This document shows positions 13,011 to 22,550 of a stretch of DNA of 64,000 bases, piece after piece (the first letter of the stretch is position 1; every line of letters begins with the position of its first letter). This DNA is from Molossus alvarezi (Eukaryota; Chordata; Mammalia; Chiroptera; Molossidae). The notes beneath the pieces were generated by a model. That model searched no databases, had not been told where the DNA came from, and saw only the letters and a list, made by a program, of their open reading frames with translations. The position numbers and the translations under genes were made by a program. Location: positions 12,803,001-12,867,000 of the forward strand of contig CM073907.1 of NCBI GenBank assembly GCA_037176705.1, given 5' to 3'.

Positions 13011-13146
13011 CACAAATCACAGTCTAAATTACTCGTCAGTTTCTTGTTTTTCTCTGCTTTATAAAAGATGAGGCTCATTTTAAATTTAGGTTTGTTAAGT
13101 TCCAACAGAGAACTCTGTAACTGCACACAAATAAACAATGATTTTT

Positions 13147-13383
13147 TTTTTTAAATCGTCACCCAAGAATATTTTTCCACTTATCTTCAGATCGAGTGGG
13201 AGGTGGGAAGAGAGAGAGAAACATCGATGTGAGAGAGACACCTCAATTGGTTGCCGTCCACACGACTCCGACCAGGGTGGGGGACCAAATCACAACCCAG
13301 GTACATGCCCTTGACCGGAATTAAACCCACAACTCTTTGGTCCGCAGGCCGACGCTCTAACTGCAAGCCAAACCAGCCAGGGC
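13147..13383 (-). mobile_element. Ves SINE with 15-bp duplication
   Basis: Minus-strand Ves flanked by TAAACAATGATTTTT at 13132-13146 and 13384-13398. Confidence 0.93.
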
Positions 13384-14491
13384 TAAACAATGATTTTTGT
13401 GTTCTAATTTCATCTGCTTATTGAATTACAAGTTCAAACTTTGGGCAACTGGAGTAGGATATCCTTGAACCCAAGGCACTATGCCAAAGCATAATATGCA
13501 AAACCACATCTCGGAACAATTACTTCTTGTTCCGTGTGCCTATGTAAAGCAACAGGTGACCTGGCCAAGTTTTCTTGTGGTTTCTGACTGGCGAAGGCCA
13601 GGTCATCAAGGCTTCACTTACTTCCACTTGTCTTCCCGATCTCACGAGTAAGCTGCAGAGCAAAGGAGCAATGGAGATTCCAGCAGGAGTCAGAGAAGTG
13701 ACCTGATGGGTGAAACAGGAAACGGAGACCACGACAGGGTGGCCAGACGGAAAGAAACCGGGAAGAATGTGGGAAGGACAGGATGAGAAGGCAAAAGACA
13801 CACTAATTTAGGGCTGGCTAAATGTTTTGTGAGGAAAAGGTGACGTGCAAACAGAATGCAAGCTATGTGCAAACGGAGCCAACGCAAAAGATCAGCATAG
13901 GTCAGAAGATCCAGATACAGCTGTGATTTCTAGGACGCGTAAACCACCTAAGTCAGGAAACAAGTTTACCTTCCCCAGAAAACTGACATTTTAGTAGAAA
14001 GGTAAGTTTCTAATTAATTCCACAGAATGGATGATCCTTCAAGGTAAAGTTCTTCAAGCTTACTGATATTAACATTTTTCATAAGCACATTTTAAATATA
14101 AAAGCTAATTTTTAAAAGTCAAGTACTGTATTTATAGCTAAGACCACACTGTCAGTGTCAAATCCTATCACTGGAAGAGAAAATCAAAGCCTGAGAACGG
14201 CCTACTTAAAGCAAAGGAAGCCAAAGTTCAGTAGCTCACAAGAGAAGTGATTTCCCACAGCTGACTTTTAAACTCCTGGAGTGACTAAGCCAAAAACAGA
14301 GCACACACAAGGGGCAAAGGTCACCTAGTAGTTCTATTGTTCACTCTGAGGAAAAGTACAAAGGATTATTTAGTACACACAGCTTGGGTAAAAAGCATTC
14401 ACAAAATCACGGAAGCATATTTTGACTAACTCCCACAATAAAGTTTAAAACAACTTTTAAATCATGGGTGTATAACATGGTTGGTGTTTTT

Positions 14492-14735
14492 TTGTTTCTT
14501 TTATCCTCACCCGAGGACATTTTTGCATCCATCTTGATAGAGTGGGAGGGAGAGATGCAGGAAGAGAGAGAAATATCGATGTGAGAGGGACACATCGACC
14601 GGCTGCCACCCACACGATCCCAACCAGGGCCAGGGACAAACTGCAGCTAAGGCACGTGCCCTTAGCGGGAACCGAACCCAGGACTCTCTGGTCCGCAGGA
14701 TGACGCTCTAACCTCTGAGCCAAACCGGTCAGAGC
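14492..14735 (-). mobile_element. Ves SINE with 14-bp duplication
   Basis: Minus-strand Ves flanked by TGGTTGGTGTTTTT at 14478-14491 and 14736-14749. Confidence 0.93.
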
Positions 14736-15063
14736 TGGTTGGTGTTTTTAATGTGTTTGTTCCCACTTAATATTTAAAATTTTGGAGCACAAAGTTTAAA
14801 TGTTCCATATTTCTTCCATGACTACCTATAAAAGTCAAATCATGTTACTAGATTTAGTATGAAGTAATGACAGGTTTTTAAATGTTGATAGTAGCCATAC
14901 AAACTGGTATTTGATTATATTTCAGGTAAAACAAACTTTCCCCAAGTATCTGGCTACTTATCCCAAGAGTCACAGTGAACAGCAAATTTTCGTAATGATT
15001 ACACGATTGTTCCACTATTCGAAATACCAATCAAATCTTTTATGTGCATTAACACTAAACCAT

Positions 15064-15272
15064 CGCCTGGCCAGTGTGGCTCAGTGGCTGAGTGTCGACC
15101 CTGCACCAAGAGGTCGCCAGTTCGATTCCCAGTCAGGGCGCATGCCCAGGTTGTGGGCCAAATCCCCAGAGGGGGGACATGAAGGCTTCGGCCAATCAAT
15201 GTTCTCTCTCATTGATGTTTCTATCTCTTTCTCTACCTTCCTCTCACTCTAAAATCAATTAAAAAAAAATTC
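15064..15272 (+). mobile_element. Ves-type SINE, GTTGAGTGTCGACCC-like subfamily
   Basis: Head CTGGCCAGTGTGGCTCAGTG, then TGAGTGTCGACCCTGCACC, 'ggttgtgggcc', a CT-rich stretch and an A-tail. No clear duplication seen. Confidence 0.88.
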
Positions 15273-15360
15273 GAGTCTTCTAGAAGAGAAAACTAAACTA
15301 TCTACTAGCAATGCCTATATCAACGTCTAAGGTTCCCTAAAGTAAATTTTATTCTAACCC

Positions 15361-15580
15361 AGTGCTTCTCCACTGGGAGGAAATTTTGCCCCAGGGTGGA
15401 GGTTGGGGGAGGGGGACACACTGGTTGTCTGAATTAGGAGGTGGAAGAGGGGGTACTACTGGCATCTAGTGGGTAGAGGCCAGGCTGATAAAATATCCAA
15501 TAATGCACAGAGCAACCCCAACAACAAAGAATTATGGGCGCCAAAACGTCAGCAGTACCTCTATTGGGCAATGCCTTGCC
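15361..15580 (+). mobile_element. MER20 DNA transposon (hAT-Charlie, non-autonomous)
   Basis: Contains the conserved MER20 string ACTGGCATCTAGTGGGTAGA and later CACAGAGCAACCCCAACAAC then AAAGAATTAT. It begins CAGTGCTTCTCCACTGGGAG near 15361. Length is close to the roughly 220-bp family consensus. Confidence 0.8.
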
Positions 15581-16108
15581 CCACACTGAACCAAGTAAAT
15601 CTGCAAATACAGCTCGCACCTTCAAAAACAAAAACAAAACCCAAAACTGCCAAGTCAGCAATTCAAAGTTCACGAAGCTGTGCCGTTCCTACAGAGACCT
15701 CCAGACACAACAAAAGTTGCTTTTTGTACTATTCACCCGATGACCTGACCGCTAAGCATTAACGCATGAAGTTGCAGACAGACGAGGGCAGAGAATACTT
15801 CCACCCCCCACCTGTTCAGAGTCTGCTGGAAAAAACAGAGCCTTCCAGGAGACAGGGAAAGGAGGGGTGCGATTCCTGACGATTCCTTACGACGCTTACA
15901 TTTTCAGGGAGCGAACACCAATGAGTCACTCCTCTGTGATGATGACATTTAGTTCTCAGCTACTTTTTCTGACCCCCGAGTGCGCAGATGCTTTAACCAG
16001 ACCCAAGGTGAAGTAAGAAGAGGGGACAGTTAACCACGCGGGGCTCGCCCGTGGGGCGAGGCGGACCAGCAGCCTCAAGGAAGTACCTGCTGGGACGCGA
16101 ACGTTTAC

Positions 16109-16169
16109 CTGGCAAGAGGACCGGTTCCAGCTTCTTAGTCTTCGGTTCCGAGTTCATCTGGTCGTCAGT
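16109..16169 (-). CDS. MTMR10: MTMR10 coding exon 2
   Basis: The 61-nt exon has acceptor ttcag and donor gtaaac. It encodes TDDQMNSEPKTKKLEPVLLP plus one base. It links the N-terminal PPPQ of exon 1 to the PH-GRAM domain. Separated from exon 1 by a 486-bp intron that is GC-rich and contains nothing else I recognise. Confidence 0.95.
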
Positions 16170-16655
16170 CTGAAACGCAGCAGCCACACACATCAAGACG
16201 GACCCTTTTTCTCCCCGTGAGACACTGAAGCCAAGTTCTGCTCCGACGCGATGACACAGGGATGACAGACACCACCCTCCCTCCCTGTCTAATTCTTCCG
16301 CGTGTTCCCGGAGCCTTCGCGATCGGCTCCTAGTGACTCGGGGGTTGGCCAGGAAAAGATGTTAAGTGCTCCCAGGTGCTCCCCTCTCGGGACAGGCGGG
16401 TGACCCATCCCGCCAGGTGCCCACGAGCGGGGCAGTCACGTGGGCGGCCCCCGTGGGGACCGTCGCCGGGCTCGGAACCCCTGGTGGACGCTCCCTGGGT
16501 CCTGCCCCCGACGACACCGCGGGTCTCGGGGCGCAGCACGGCCGCGGCGCCCTTCCACGCGCTTCTCCGGAGCCACTGGGGACCCGGGCCCCCGCGTGGC
16601 GCGGACAGGGGCTGGGGTGGCTCCCCGGAAGCGCCGGGGAGAGGGGCTCCCTTAC

Positions 16656-16715
16656 CTGGGGCGGCGGCAGGAGGTAGGACCTGAAAGTGGGTCTGGGCGG
16701 CTTGAAGGAGAACAT
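16656..16715 (-). CDS. MTMR10: MTMR10 coding exon 1 with start codon
   Basis: The start codon is at 16715-16713 with upstream context CCGCACC, a good Kozak site. The exon encodes exactly 20 residues, MFSFKPPRPTFRSYLLPPPQ, before donor gtaagg. The protein start matches the MTMR10 N-terminus, which is why I chose it. The 5' untranslated part extends right, probably to about 17.1 kb. Confidence 0.96.
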
Positions 16716-17088
16716 GGTGCGGCCGCCTTTGCGCCCCGGCCCGCTCGCCACCCGGCACCCGCCCCGGGCCAGCGGCAGCGCTGACGCCTCCGGACGCCCG
16801 CCGGCTTAGAGCTCCCCGTGCGGCCAGCCGGGCCGGGCGCACTGACGGGCGGGGACGCGGCGGAGCGCCCGCCCGAGCGGGGAGGAGCCGGGGCAGAGTC
16901 GGGCCGACGCGGGCGCCGGGGCCCATCCCCGGAAGGGGCCCAGCGCCCCGCCCCGAGAGACGGCGCGCGCAGGGCCGGGGCTGGCCGCTCTCCGCCTCCA
17001 GGCCGCGCCGGCGCCGTAACGCACGGCCAGCGCCGAGCACCGCGGCCGGGAGCTCCTCAGCGGGCGCGCGGTGCAGAGCGCAGCCCGG

Positions 17089-17102
17089 TAGCCATCTTGG
17101 CA
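17089..17102 (-). promoter_or_regulatory. YY1-like site near the MTMR10 start
   Basis: Minus strand reads GCCAAGATGGCTACC. AAGATGGC is the core YY1 motif. In many CpG-island genes it sits just downstream of transcription start in the sense direction, the orientation seen here. The ATG inside it opens a 12-codon upstream frame ending before exon 1 coding. The role is inferred. Confidence 0.5.
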
Positions 17103-17127
17103 GCACAGCCTGAGGAGGGCGCTCTAC

Positions 17128-17293
17128 GGCGGCCCGCGGGGGTCATAGCGGCGCCCAGAGATCTATGGCGGCCCGCAGGGATCATGGCGGCGCCCAGGGA
17201 TCTACGGCGGCCCGCAGGCGTCATGGCGGCGCCCAGGGACGTACGGCGGCCCGCAGGTGTCATGGCGGCGCCCAGGGACTTACGGCGGCGGCT
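17128..17293. repeat. 39-bp tandem repeat (four full copies plus partial) in the MTMR10 promoter
   Basis: The string GGCGGCCCGC(A/G)GG starts at 17128, 17167, 17206 and 17245, and a partial copy (GGCGGCGGCTGG) starts at 17284: a constant 39-bp period. Each full unit contains TCATGGCGGCGCCCAG (TCATAGCGG in the first), a YY1-like ATGGCGGC core. Copies differ by only a few bases. Since 39 is a multiple of three, frames through it look like repeated peptides, which I regard as incidental. Confidence 0.9.
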
Positions 17294-17299
17294 GGAGAA

Positions 17300-18145
17300 G
17301 GGCCTGTGACCGTGGCTCAGGGCCTTCTCTGTCGCGACTGTCCCTCTTTTCCCGGGACAGCTCCCCTGATTGCTGCACGTTCGTCACCCACTCGCGCGAT
17401 CGTTGCTATTTGAAGTCGTGGAGAGGAGCCCGGGCTCCTGGAGTCTGGAAAGGACTCGGGGCTCGGCGTCCGCCAGTCCCACTGCGCCCAGCGTGAGGCG
17501 CCGGCTCTGGGAGCGGGGACAGGTGCAGCCGGCGGTGACCCGCCCCAAACGCGAGGTCTCGCACCTGGGGAAGGTGGTCTTCCCTCAGCCGGTACGTTGT
17601 CGCCTCTGCGCGACGCTTTGACACCCGGTGTCCTACCCGCCCGGCTGACCGCCCACCCGCACCCCGGGGACCCACACTGGCGGGGCGCTGGGGACCACGA
17701 CTGATGCCGTTGGCAGGCAGCCCAGCACCCCTCGATTTCGTCTGCTAACGTCTACCCTCCTTATTAAACGTCAATGTGGAAAGAAGTGCGAAGCAAGTCA
17801 CCTCCTTTCCTTCCTTGCTCATGTCACATGTATAGATGTGAGGGAGCCGCCGAGGATCAAAACCCCCGGCAGAGTCGGGGTTTCCATAGGCGATGGACCC
17901 CGTAATCTGCCCATTCCTTGCAAAGAGCAGACGGATTTCCCCGTATCAAGCACTGGGCATTTCTGAACCCCGGATACTTCTGAGCTGAGCAGTCTTTGTT
18001 GGGAGAGGGCTGATGATGTTTGTTTTGGTGACTGTGAGTTGAGACTAGACCCGTTTCACGATTAATGTTACAAGAAAGCTCCAGTGTGGCCGTATGAATC
18101 ATAGTGACAAGTGTTGCAAATGAAAAAAATATATATATATATATA
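17300..18145. other. MTMR10-TRPM1 intergenic region, proximal part
   Basis: GC-rich to about 17.72 kb (end of the CpG island), then ordinary unique sequence. No exon or repeat recognised. Confidence 0.6.
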
Positions 18146-18350
18146 TTTTCTTTATTGATTTCTAGAGAGAGAGAGAAGGGAGTGGGAGAGAGAGAAACCT
18201 CAATGAAAGAGAATATCAACTGGCTGCCTCCTGCATGCCCCCCGCTATGAATTTGGCCCACAACCTGGGCACGTGCCCTGACCAGGAATCGAACTGGCAT
18301 CCTCTTGGTGCATGGGTCGACCCTCCACCACTGAGCCACACCGGTGGGGC
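18146..18350 (-). mobile_element. Ves-type SINE with TA-expanded tail
   Basis: Minus-strand element ending at the head GCCCCACCGGTGTGGCTCAG. The A-tail side has become a (TA)n run at 18130-18146. Flanks on both sides are AAATATATATTTT-like. Confidence 0.85.
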
Positions 18351-19223
18351 GAAAATATATATTTTTTAATGATTCCAAAGGCTGCCTTTTTAGCCCCTGC
18401 AAATAATTTATCCTGATTCAGAATCCTACTGGTCTTTCTTGTTCACTTGTTTGAGTGACACAGGATTCTATTTTGCTCAGGTACCACCACTGTGTTTTAA
18501 AATGTAAGTCCACTGGGTGTTAGGTGTTAAAAACACTATTGTGCACATAACATTAAAAAATATTTTTTTTTCTTATGAATAGTTTGTGATTTCTCTACAT
18601 TACATGGACCAAACAAAACAAAACAAAAAACAAACGTAGAAAAGACTACATTTGTGGTTACCAGGTTGGGAAGGGGCCAAGGAATTGGAGAAATGTGGGT
18701 AAAAAGTACAAACTTCCAGTTTATAAGTAAGAATGAATAAGTACTGGGCATGTAAAGTACATATGACATGTTGACTAAGTTAGCGCTACTGTATGGGGTA
18801 TATGAAAGTTGTTAAGAGAGCAAATCCTAATTCTCATTACAAGGGGAAAACAGTTTTTTTTTCTTCTATTGATTGTATCTATGTGATGATGGATCCAAAC
18901 TAAAATAATTGTGGTCATCATTTCACAATCTATGTAAATGGAATCATGATGCTATATACTTTAAACAAACAGTGACATATGTCAATCGTATCTCAATCAA
19001 ATTGGAAAAAATGGATTTTTGTCTACACACACTCTTCAGGCAATATGTGGGTGTTTCTTTACTATTAAATGACTTGGGTTTTGGTTTTCCCATATAGGTT
19101 TGCTTAGAATTTGTAACTGTAATATGTGACCACGTGATTGAAAAGTGGGAAAACTCTGAGTTCCAGATTTGTTATTGACATAACTCTAAATTTTATGACA
19201 GTTTCAGATATCTAATTGTGTCA
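18351..19223. other. Downstream of TRPM1: unique AT-rich sequence
   Basis: No exon or repeat recognised. The poly(A) site of TRPM1 could lie here or in the next stretch. On the minus strand an AGTAAA variant occurs near 19056-19061, but no AATAAA occurs between it and the stop codon at 19819, so the 3' end is not assigned. Confidence 0.5.
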
Positions 19224-19566
19224 GTCGCTTGGACTGCCATCACAAAAACACCACAGACTGGAAACAACAGAAATTGATTCTCATACTTCTGGAAGCTGGA
19301 AGTTCAAGATCAAGGTAGGTTTTTGGTGAGAGTTCTTCATCTGAGGGATAGACGGAGGCTGTGTCCTCACATGGCTGTTGAGGAAGCAGGGTTGGGAATG
19401 CTCTGAGGTCTTTTAAGGGCTCTAATCATGTTGGATTAGGATCCCAGCCTTTATGACTTCATTTAACCTTAATTACTTCCTAAAGGCCCTGTCTCCAAAT
19501 ATGAAGTCACATTGGGGTCAGGGTTTCAACAGAGGAGTTTGGGAGGACACAACGCAATCCATAGCA
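19224..19566. mobile_element. Ancient interspersed repeat, family unresolved
   Basis: Contains a familiar mammalian repeat order: 'ggactgccatcacaaaaaca', 'aacaacagaaattgattctc', 'ctggaagttcaagatcaagg', 'tgtcctcacatggctgttg', 'gtctccaaatatgaagtcac', 'gtttcaacagaggagtttgg'. I am confident it is a repeat but not of its family. It probably overlaps the TRPM1 3' untranslated region. Confidence 0.6.
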
Positions 19567-19818
19567 CTGGTCTTACAGGCTCTTACCAGTCCTGAACTCT
19601 GTTCTGTCTGTTCACAGTAGCTGGCTATCTCCTTTTGCCTCGAACGTCACTATTCTGTCTTTCTCCTATCTTTCTGGCTCTGGTTCCCTTATTTTTTCTT
19701 CTATCATGGGGGATAGTGGCTTTCCCTGTAGGTAATTTCCTTTGCCCTGTGACTGTTTAGATGGCCAAGATGGCACTCATCAGTGGCTTTGATTTAAAAA
19801 TCAGGGAAGCCATACTCA

Positions 19819-21091
19819 TTAGCAATCCGTTTCCCTGGAAGTTTTCTCTCGCTTAACCTTCTGCTCCTCCGTTTTAATTCCGGACACGACTTCCAGGTTA
19901 CTTATGCTGCTGGCATGCCCAGATCTGTCTAATCTGCCCTGACCAGCTGTAGCATTCCTAGGGTGGCCGTGTAAACTTTTTGACCTTAAAGACGGGAATC
20001 CCAAAGTGTGGTCTGGTTTCACAGTCAGTAAGTTCTCCTTTTCAGATCTCTCAGTAACTGCTAGCGACAAATGAGAGACCCGAGGGGCAGTGTTAGAAGC
20101 ACAGTTCTCATCGGCGGCGGTGTCTGCCCGTTGGTCTTTCTGCTCCGCCTGCGTGGCGGCTTCTGACACCGCGTAGGGGATGTCAGTGCTGCGAGAACGC
20201 GTGATCTTCTGAACCTGGTATCTCCATTCTGTCGTCCATTGCTGCGCTGTTGGGGGACAAGCTTGACCCATGATCGAACCGTACTCTGCACTCCGGTTAT
20301 TAACCCCACTGACCAGCTTTTTTCTGTGGGAATATACAAAACTTCTAGACTTTATGGTCTGAAAGGCATTGTGTGCTTCATCTGGGTAATAGCGTGTCAT
20401 TTTTGTTCCTTCCAGAGGACAGGAAATAGCGCCTTCTATCTTTCTGGTTCCCACTGTTAGCTGCGCGTTTTGAAAATCTGATTTCTTCTGTCCAGGTGTG
20501 GCATCTCTTTGATTTAAACTTGGGGATATAGTTTCCGCTCTGTTAGAGTCGGCCTGCCTTTTATCACCTTCAGCTGAAATCCCAATCTCTGGGCCTAATT
20601 TTGGCTCTGAAGCATGCTTTCCATTGTCCAATGGGAGTCGGCTGTCCCCTGGCGTCGCTAGGACGCTTGTGCTGGGTGCGAGGTGAAGGCTGGCCTGCCG
20701 CTCTGGTATCAGGTGCATTTTGGGGTCCTTTTCTTCCTTCACACGGAAGGAGCAGGCTCTTCTCCTGAATGCTGTCCCCAGTGGCATGGAGACAGAGGTG
20801 TCTTCATACAGCTCCTCTGCGTTGAAATGGTACCGGTACAGGCTGCAGCAGTCAGAACTGTTGATACTGCTTTGCCGCCGGAGGTAGGTGACATCGCATT
20901 CGGAGGAGGCTCGGGACCGCGTCTGCATGAGCTCAGACTTGTCAATCCCTGCGAGATTCTCCAGGGCATTCACCATCCTGCTAGATAATTCTTCCAGCTG
21001 AGAGAGACGCAGGTCCACAGTCTGTAGGGACGTTTTCATGAAACTTTCTCTTTCATTGATCTCCTCCAGCCTCATTGACATATTTTCAACT
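19819..21091 (-). CDS. TRPM1: TRPM1 terminal coding exon (in-window exon 26)
   Basis: The acceptor atcag lies just above 21091. It completes R and reads [20 protein letters not shown], a coiled coil with leucine heptads to about LENLAGI, then a long polar tail ending [11 protein letters not shown] and stop TAA at 19821-19819. At 1,273 nt it is by far the largest exon, as in other TRPM1 genes. The tail is more variable than the channel core but retains motifs such as [19 protein letters not shown] and [20 protein letters not shown]. The coiled coil is expected to drive tetramer assembly. Confidence 0.98.
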
Positions 21092-21274
21092 CTGATGGAA
21101 ACAAACAGATGGGTTTATTCAAGTGAGACTAATCCAATACTAAACAAAAAATAACGTTTCTATTATATTATTACATAACTTTACAGTCTTTTGAGAATCA
21201 TGGAGTTCATGGGGCATATTTCCAACCTTTATACACTGCTAAAAATTACTGTTAAAAGCATAAAAATATATATA

Positions 21275-21512
21275 TTTTAAAAACTCATAGATACAGACAA
21301 CAGCATGATGATTACCAGAGGAAAAGGGGGGTGGGTGGAGGAGGTAGAAGAATATAAAGGGGGGATAAATGGTGATAGAAGGAGGCTTGACTTGGGGTGG
21401 TGAACACATAATACAATATACAGATGATGGATCGTAGAATTGTACACTTAAAACCTATATAATTGTATTAACCCATGTCGGCCCAATAAATTTAATAAAA
21501 AAGAAAAAAATG
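21275..21512 (+). mobile_element. L1 3' end fragment
   Basis: Typical 3' tail of mammalian L1: 'ggcttgacttggggtggtga', 'acacataatacaatatacag', 'attgtacacttaaaacctat', ending 'ggcccaataaatttaataaa' and an A-rich tail. Confidence 0.85.
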
Positions 21513-21898
21513 GGACTGATCCATATTGATTCACAGTTGAAATTTAAAAAGTAAATGAATAAAAATGCTGATCCAAAAAAAAAAATTAAAAAAATATAGT
21601 TACATATAGTACTGTTGACCATTGATTGCTCTAAGTGGTTTAAGAATTTATTGATAAATACTTGCTAAGGGACTATTCTCATACTTTCTTTTAGCTCTTT
21701 AGAGATGGTTTTCTTTAGCTCCTAGAACATATTTTAAATAGCTGATTTATTGTCTTTGTTAGGAAGTCCAACATCTGGGATTCCTCTGACCCAATTTCTA
21801 TTGAGTGCCCTTTTTCTCATGTGGGGGCCATACTTGTTTGCACATCTTGTAGTTTTTATTTAAAGCTGAATATTTTTTATTCTATTTATTATTATTAT

Positions 21899-22138
21899 TT
21901 TTTAAATCCTCACCTGAGGCTATTTTTCCATTTATTTTCAGATAGAGTGGGAGGGAGGGGGAAAGAGAGAGAGAGAAACATTGGTGTGAGAGACACATCG
22001 ATTGGTTGCCTCCTGCAAAACCTCAATCAGGGCCAGGGATGAACTGCAACCGAGGTCTGTGCCCTTGACTGGAATCAAACCCGTGACTCTTAGTCTGCTG
22101 ATCTTCGCTCTAACCGCTGAGCCTAACTGGCCAGGGCC
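21899..22138 (-). mobile_element. Ves SINE
   Basis: Minus-strand copy ending at head GGCCCTGGCCAGTTAGGCTC, with the typical plus-strand 'aatcctcacctgaggctat' end. Inserted in an older repeat. Confidence 0.9.
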
Positions 22139-22218
22139 AAATAGTTTGAATATTTTAATATGGCAACTCAGGATATCAGAATCTCTGTCCTCTCCGGGGT
22201 TTGTTATTGTTGCTTCTT

Positions 22219-22550
22219 TTTTCTTCTTTTTTTTTAAATCCTCACCGGAGGATATTTTTACATTTATTTTCAGATAGAGTAGGAGGGAGGGAGGGAGGGA
22301 GAGAGAGAGAGAGAGAGAGAGAAACATCGAGAGAGAGAGAGAGAGAAACATCGAGAGAGAGAGAGAGAGAGAAACATCGATGTGAGAGAGAGAGAAACAT
22401 CGATGTGAGAGAGACACATCAATTGGTTGCTACCCGCACGACCCTAACCGGGGCCGGGGACACACCACAACCGAGGTACATGCCCTTGAACCCAGGACTC
22501 TTTGGTCTCCAGGCCGACGCTCTAACTGCTGAGCCAAACCAGACAGGGCT
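22219..22550 (-). mobile_element. Ves SINE with expanded GA / GAAACATCGA array
   Basis: Minus-strand copy flanked by ATTGTTGCTTCTT at 22206-22218 and 22554-22566. It is about 70 bp longer than its relatives because the CT-rich part (here GA on the plus strand) holds several GAAACATCGA blocks separated by (GA)n, at about 22320-22410. Confidence 0.93.

Larger units (their letters stand above)
8577..16108 (-). other. MTMR10 intron 2
   Basis: A 7.5-kb intron. It holds MIR, four Ves minus copies, one Ves plus copy, a GT microsatellite and MER20 (listed separately). The stretch 9.8-12.78 kb has no repeat, exon or RNA I can recognise. Likewise 13.4-14.47 kb and 15.6-16.1 kb hold nothing I can name. 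Confidence 0.7.
1..17110 (-). other. MTMR10: MTMR10 gene, 5' part (promoter and first six coding exons)
   Basis: Six exons on the minus strand join in frame (60+61+137+73+143+91 nt) and encode about 188 residues beginning MFSFKPPRPTFRSYLLPPPQ. Known family: MTMR10 is a myotubularin-related pseudophosphatase with an N-terminal PH-GRAM domain and an inactive phosphatase-like domain. It is thought to regulate phosphoinositide metabolism through active myotubularin partners. Seen: the residues from exon 2 onward (EPVLLPG, LWGKLICSNFKISF, NPTELIIYCKDFRIVRFRFD, LFAFEYVGKKYH) are the PH-GRAM region. Later exons with the pseudophosphatase core lie left of position 1, so loss of catalytic residues cannot be judged here. 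The gene is followed upstream by TRPM1 on the same strand, as in human 15q13.3. The 3' part is missing only because the window ends. The start near 17.1 kb is inferred from the GC-rich island and the YY1-like site. Confidence 0.95.
16330..17720 (-). promoter_or_regulatory. MTMR10: CpG-island promoter of MTMR10
   Basis: A dense GC- and CpG-rich block, unlike the AT-rich DNA on both sides, covering intron 1, exon 1, the presumed 5' untranslated region and the upstream region. No TATA box is evident near the likely start, as expected for a CpG-island promoter. Long open frames here (for example on the minus strand at 16330-17106) result from the lack of stop codons in GC-rich DNA. The opposite-strand transcription often seen at such islands is possible but not shown. 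Confidence 0.85.

Noticed and set aside
16330..17106. 258-residue minus-strand open frame
   Set aside because: It covers the CpG-island promoter, exon 1 in another frame and intron 1. Composition is Pro/Arg/Gly/Ala-rich as expected from GC-rich DNA, with no recognisable domain.
16818..17309. 163-residue plus-strand frame with repeated MAAPRDLRRPAGV-like units
   Set aside because: The repeats come from the 39-bp minisatellite, whose length is a multiple of three. The opposite strand also stays open, so coding is not supported.
17857..18402. 181-residue minus-strand frame in the intergenic region
   Set aside because: Much of it is a Ves SINE; no similarity to a known protein.
18140..19818. 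A defined TRPM1 poly(A) site
   Set aside because: The only AATAAA on the minus strand in this stretch is inside the SINE near 18.15 kb; nearer candidates are weak variants, so I did not annotate a terminator.
22219..22550. CRISPR-like array because of regular GAAACATCGA repeats
   Set aside because: The units are (GA)n microsatellite expansion inside a SINE in a mammalian genome, with no unique spacers.
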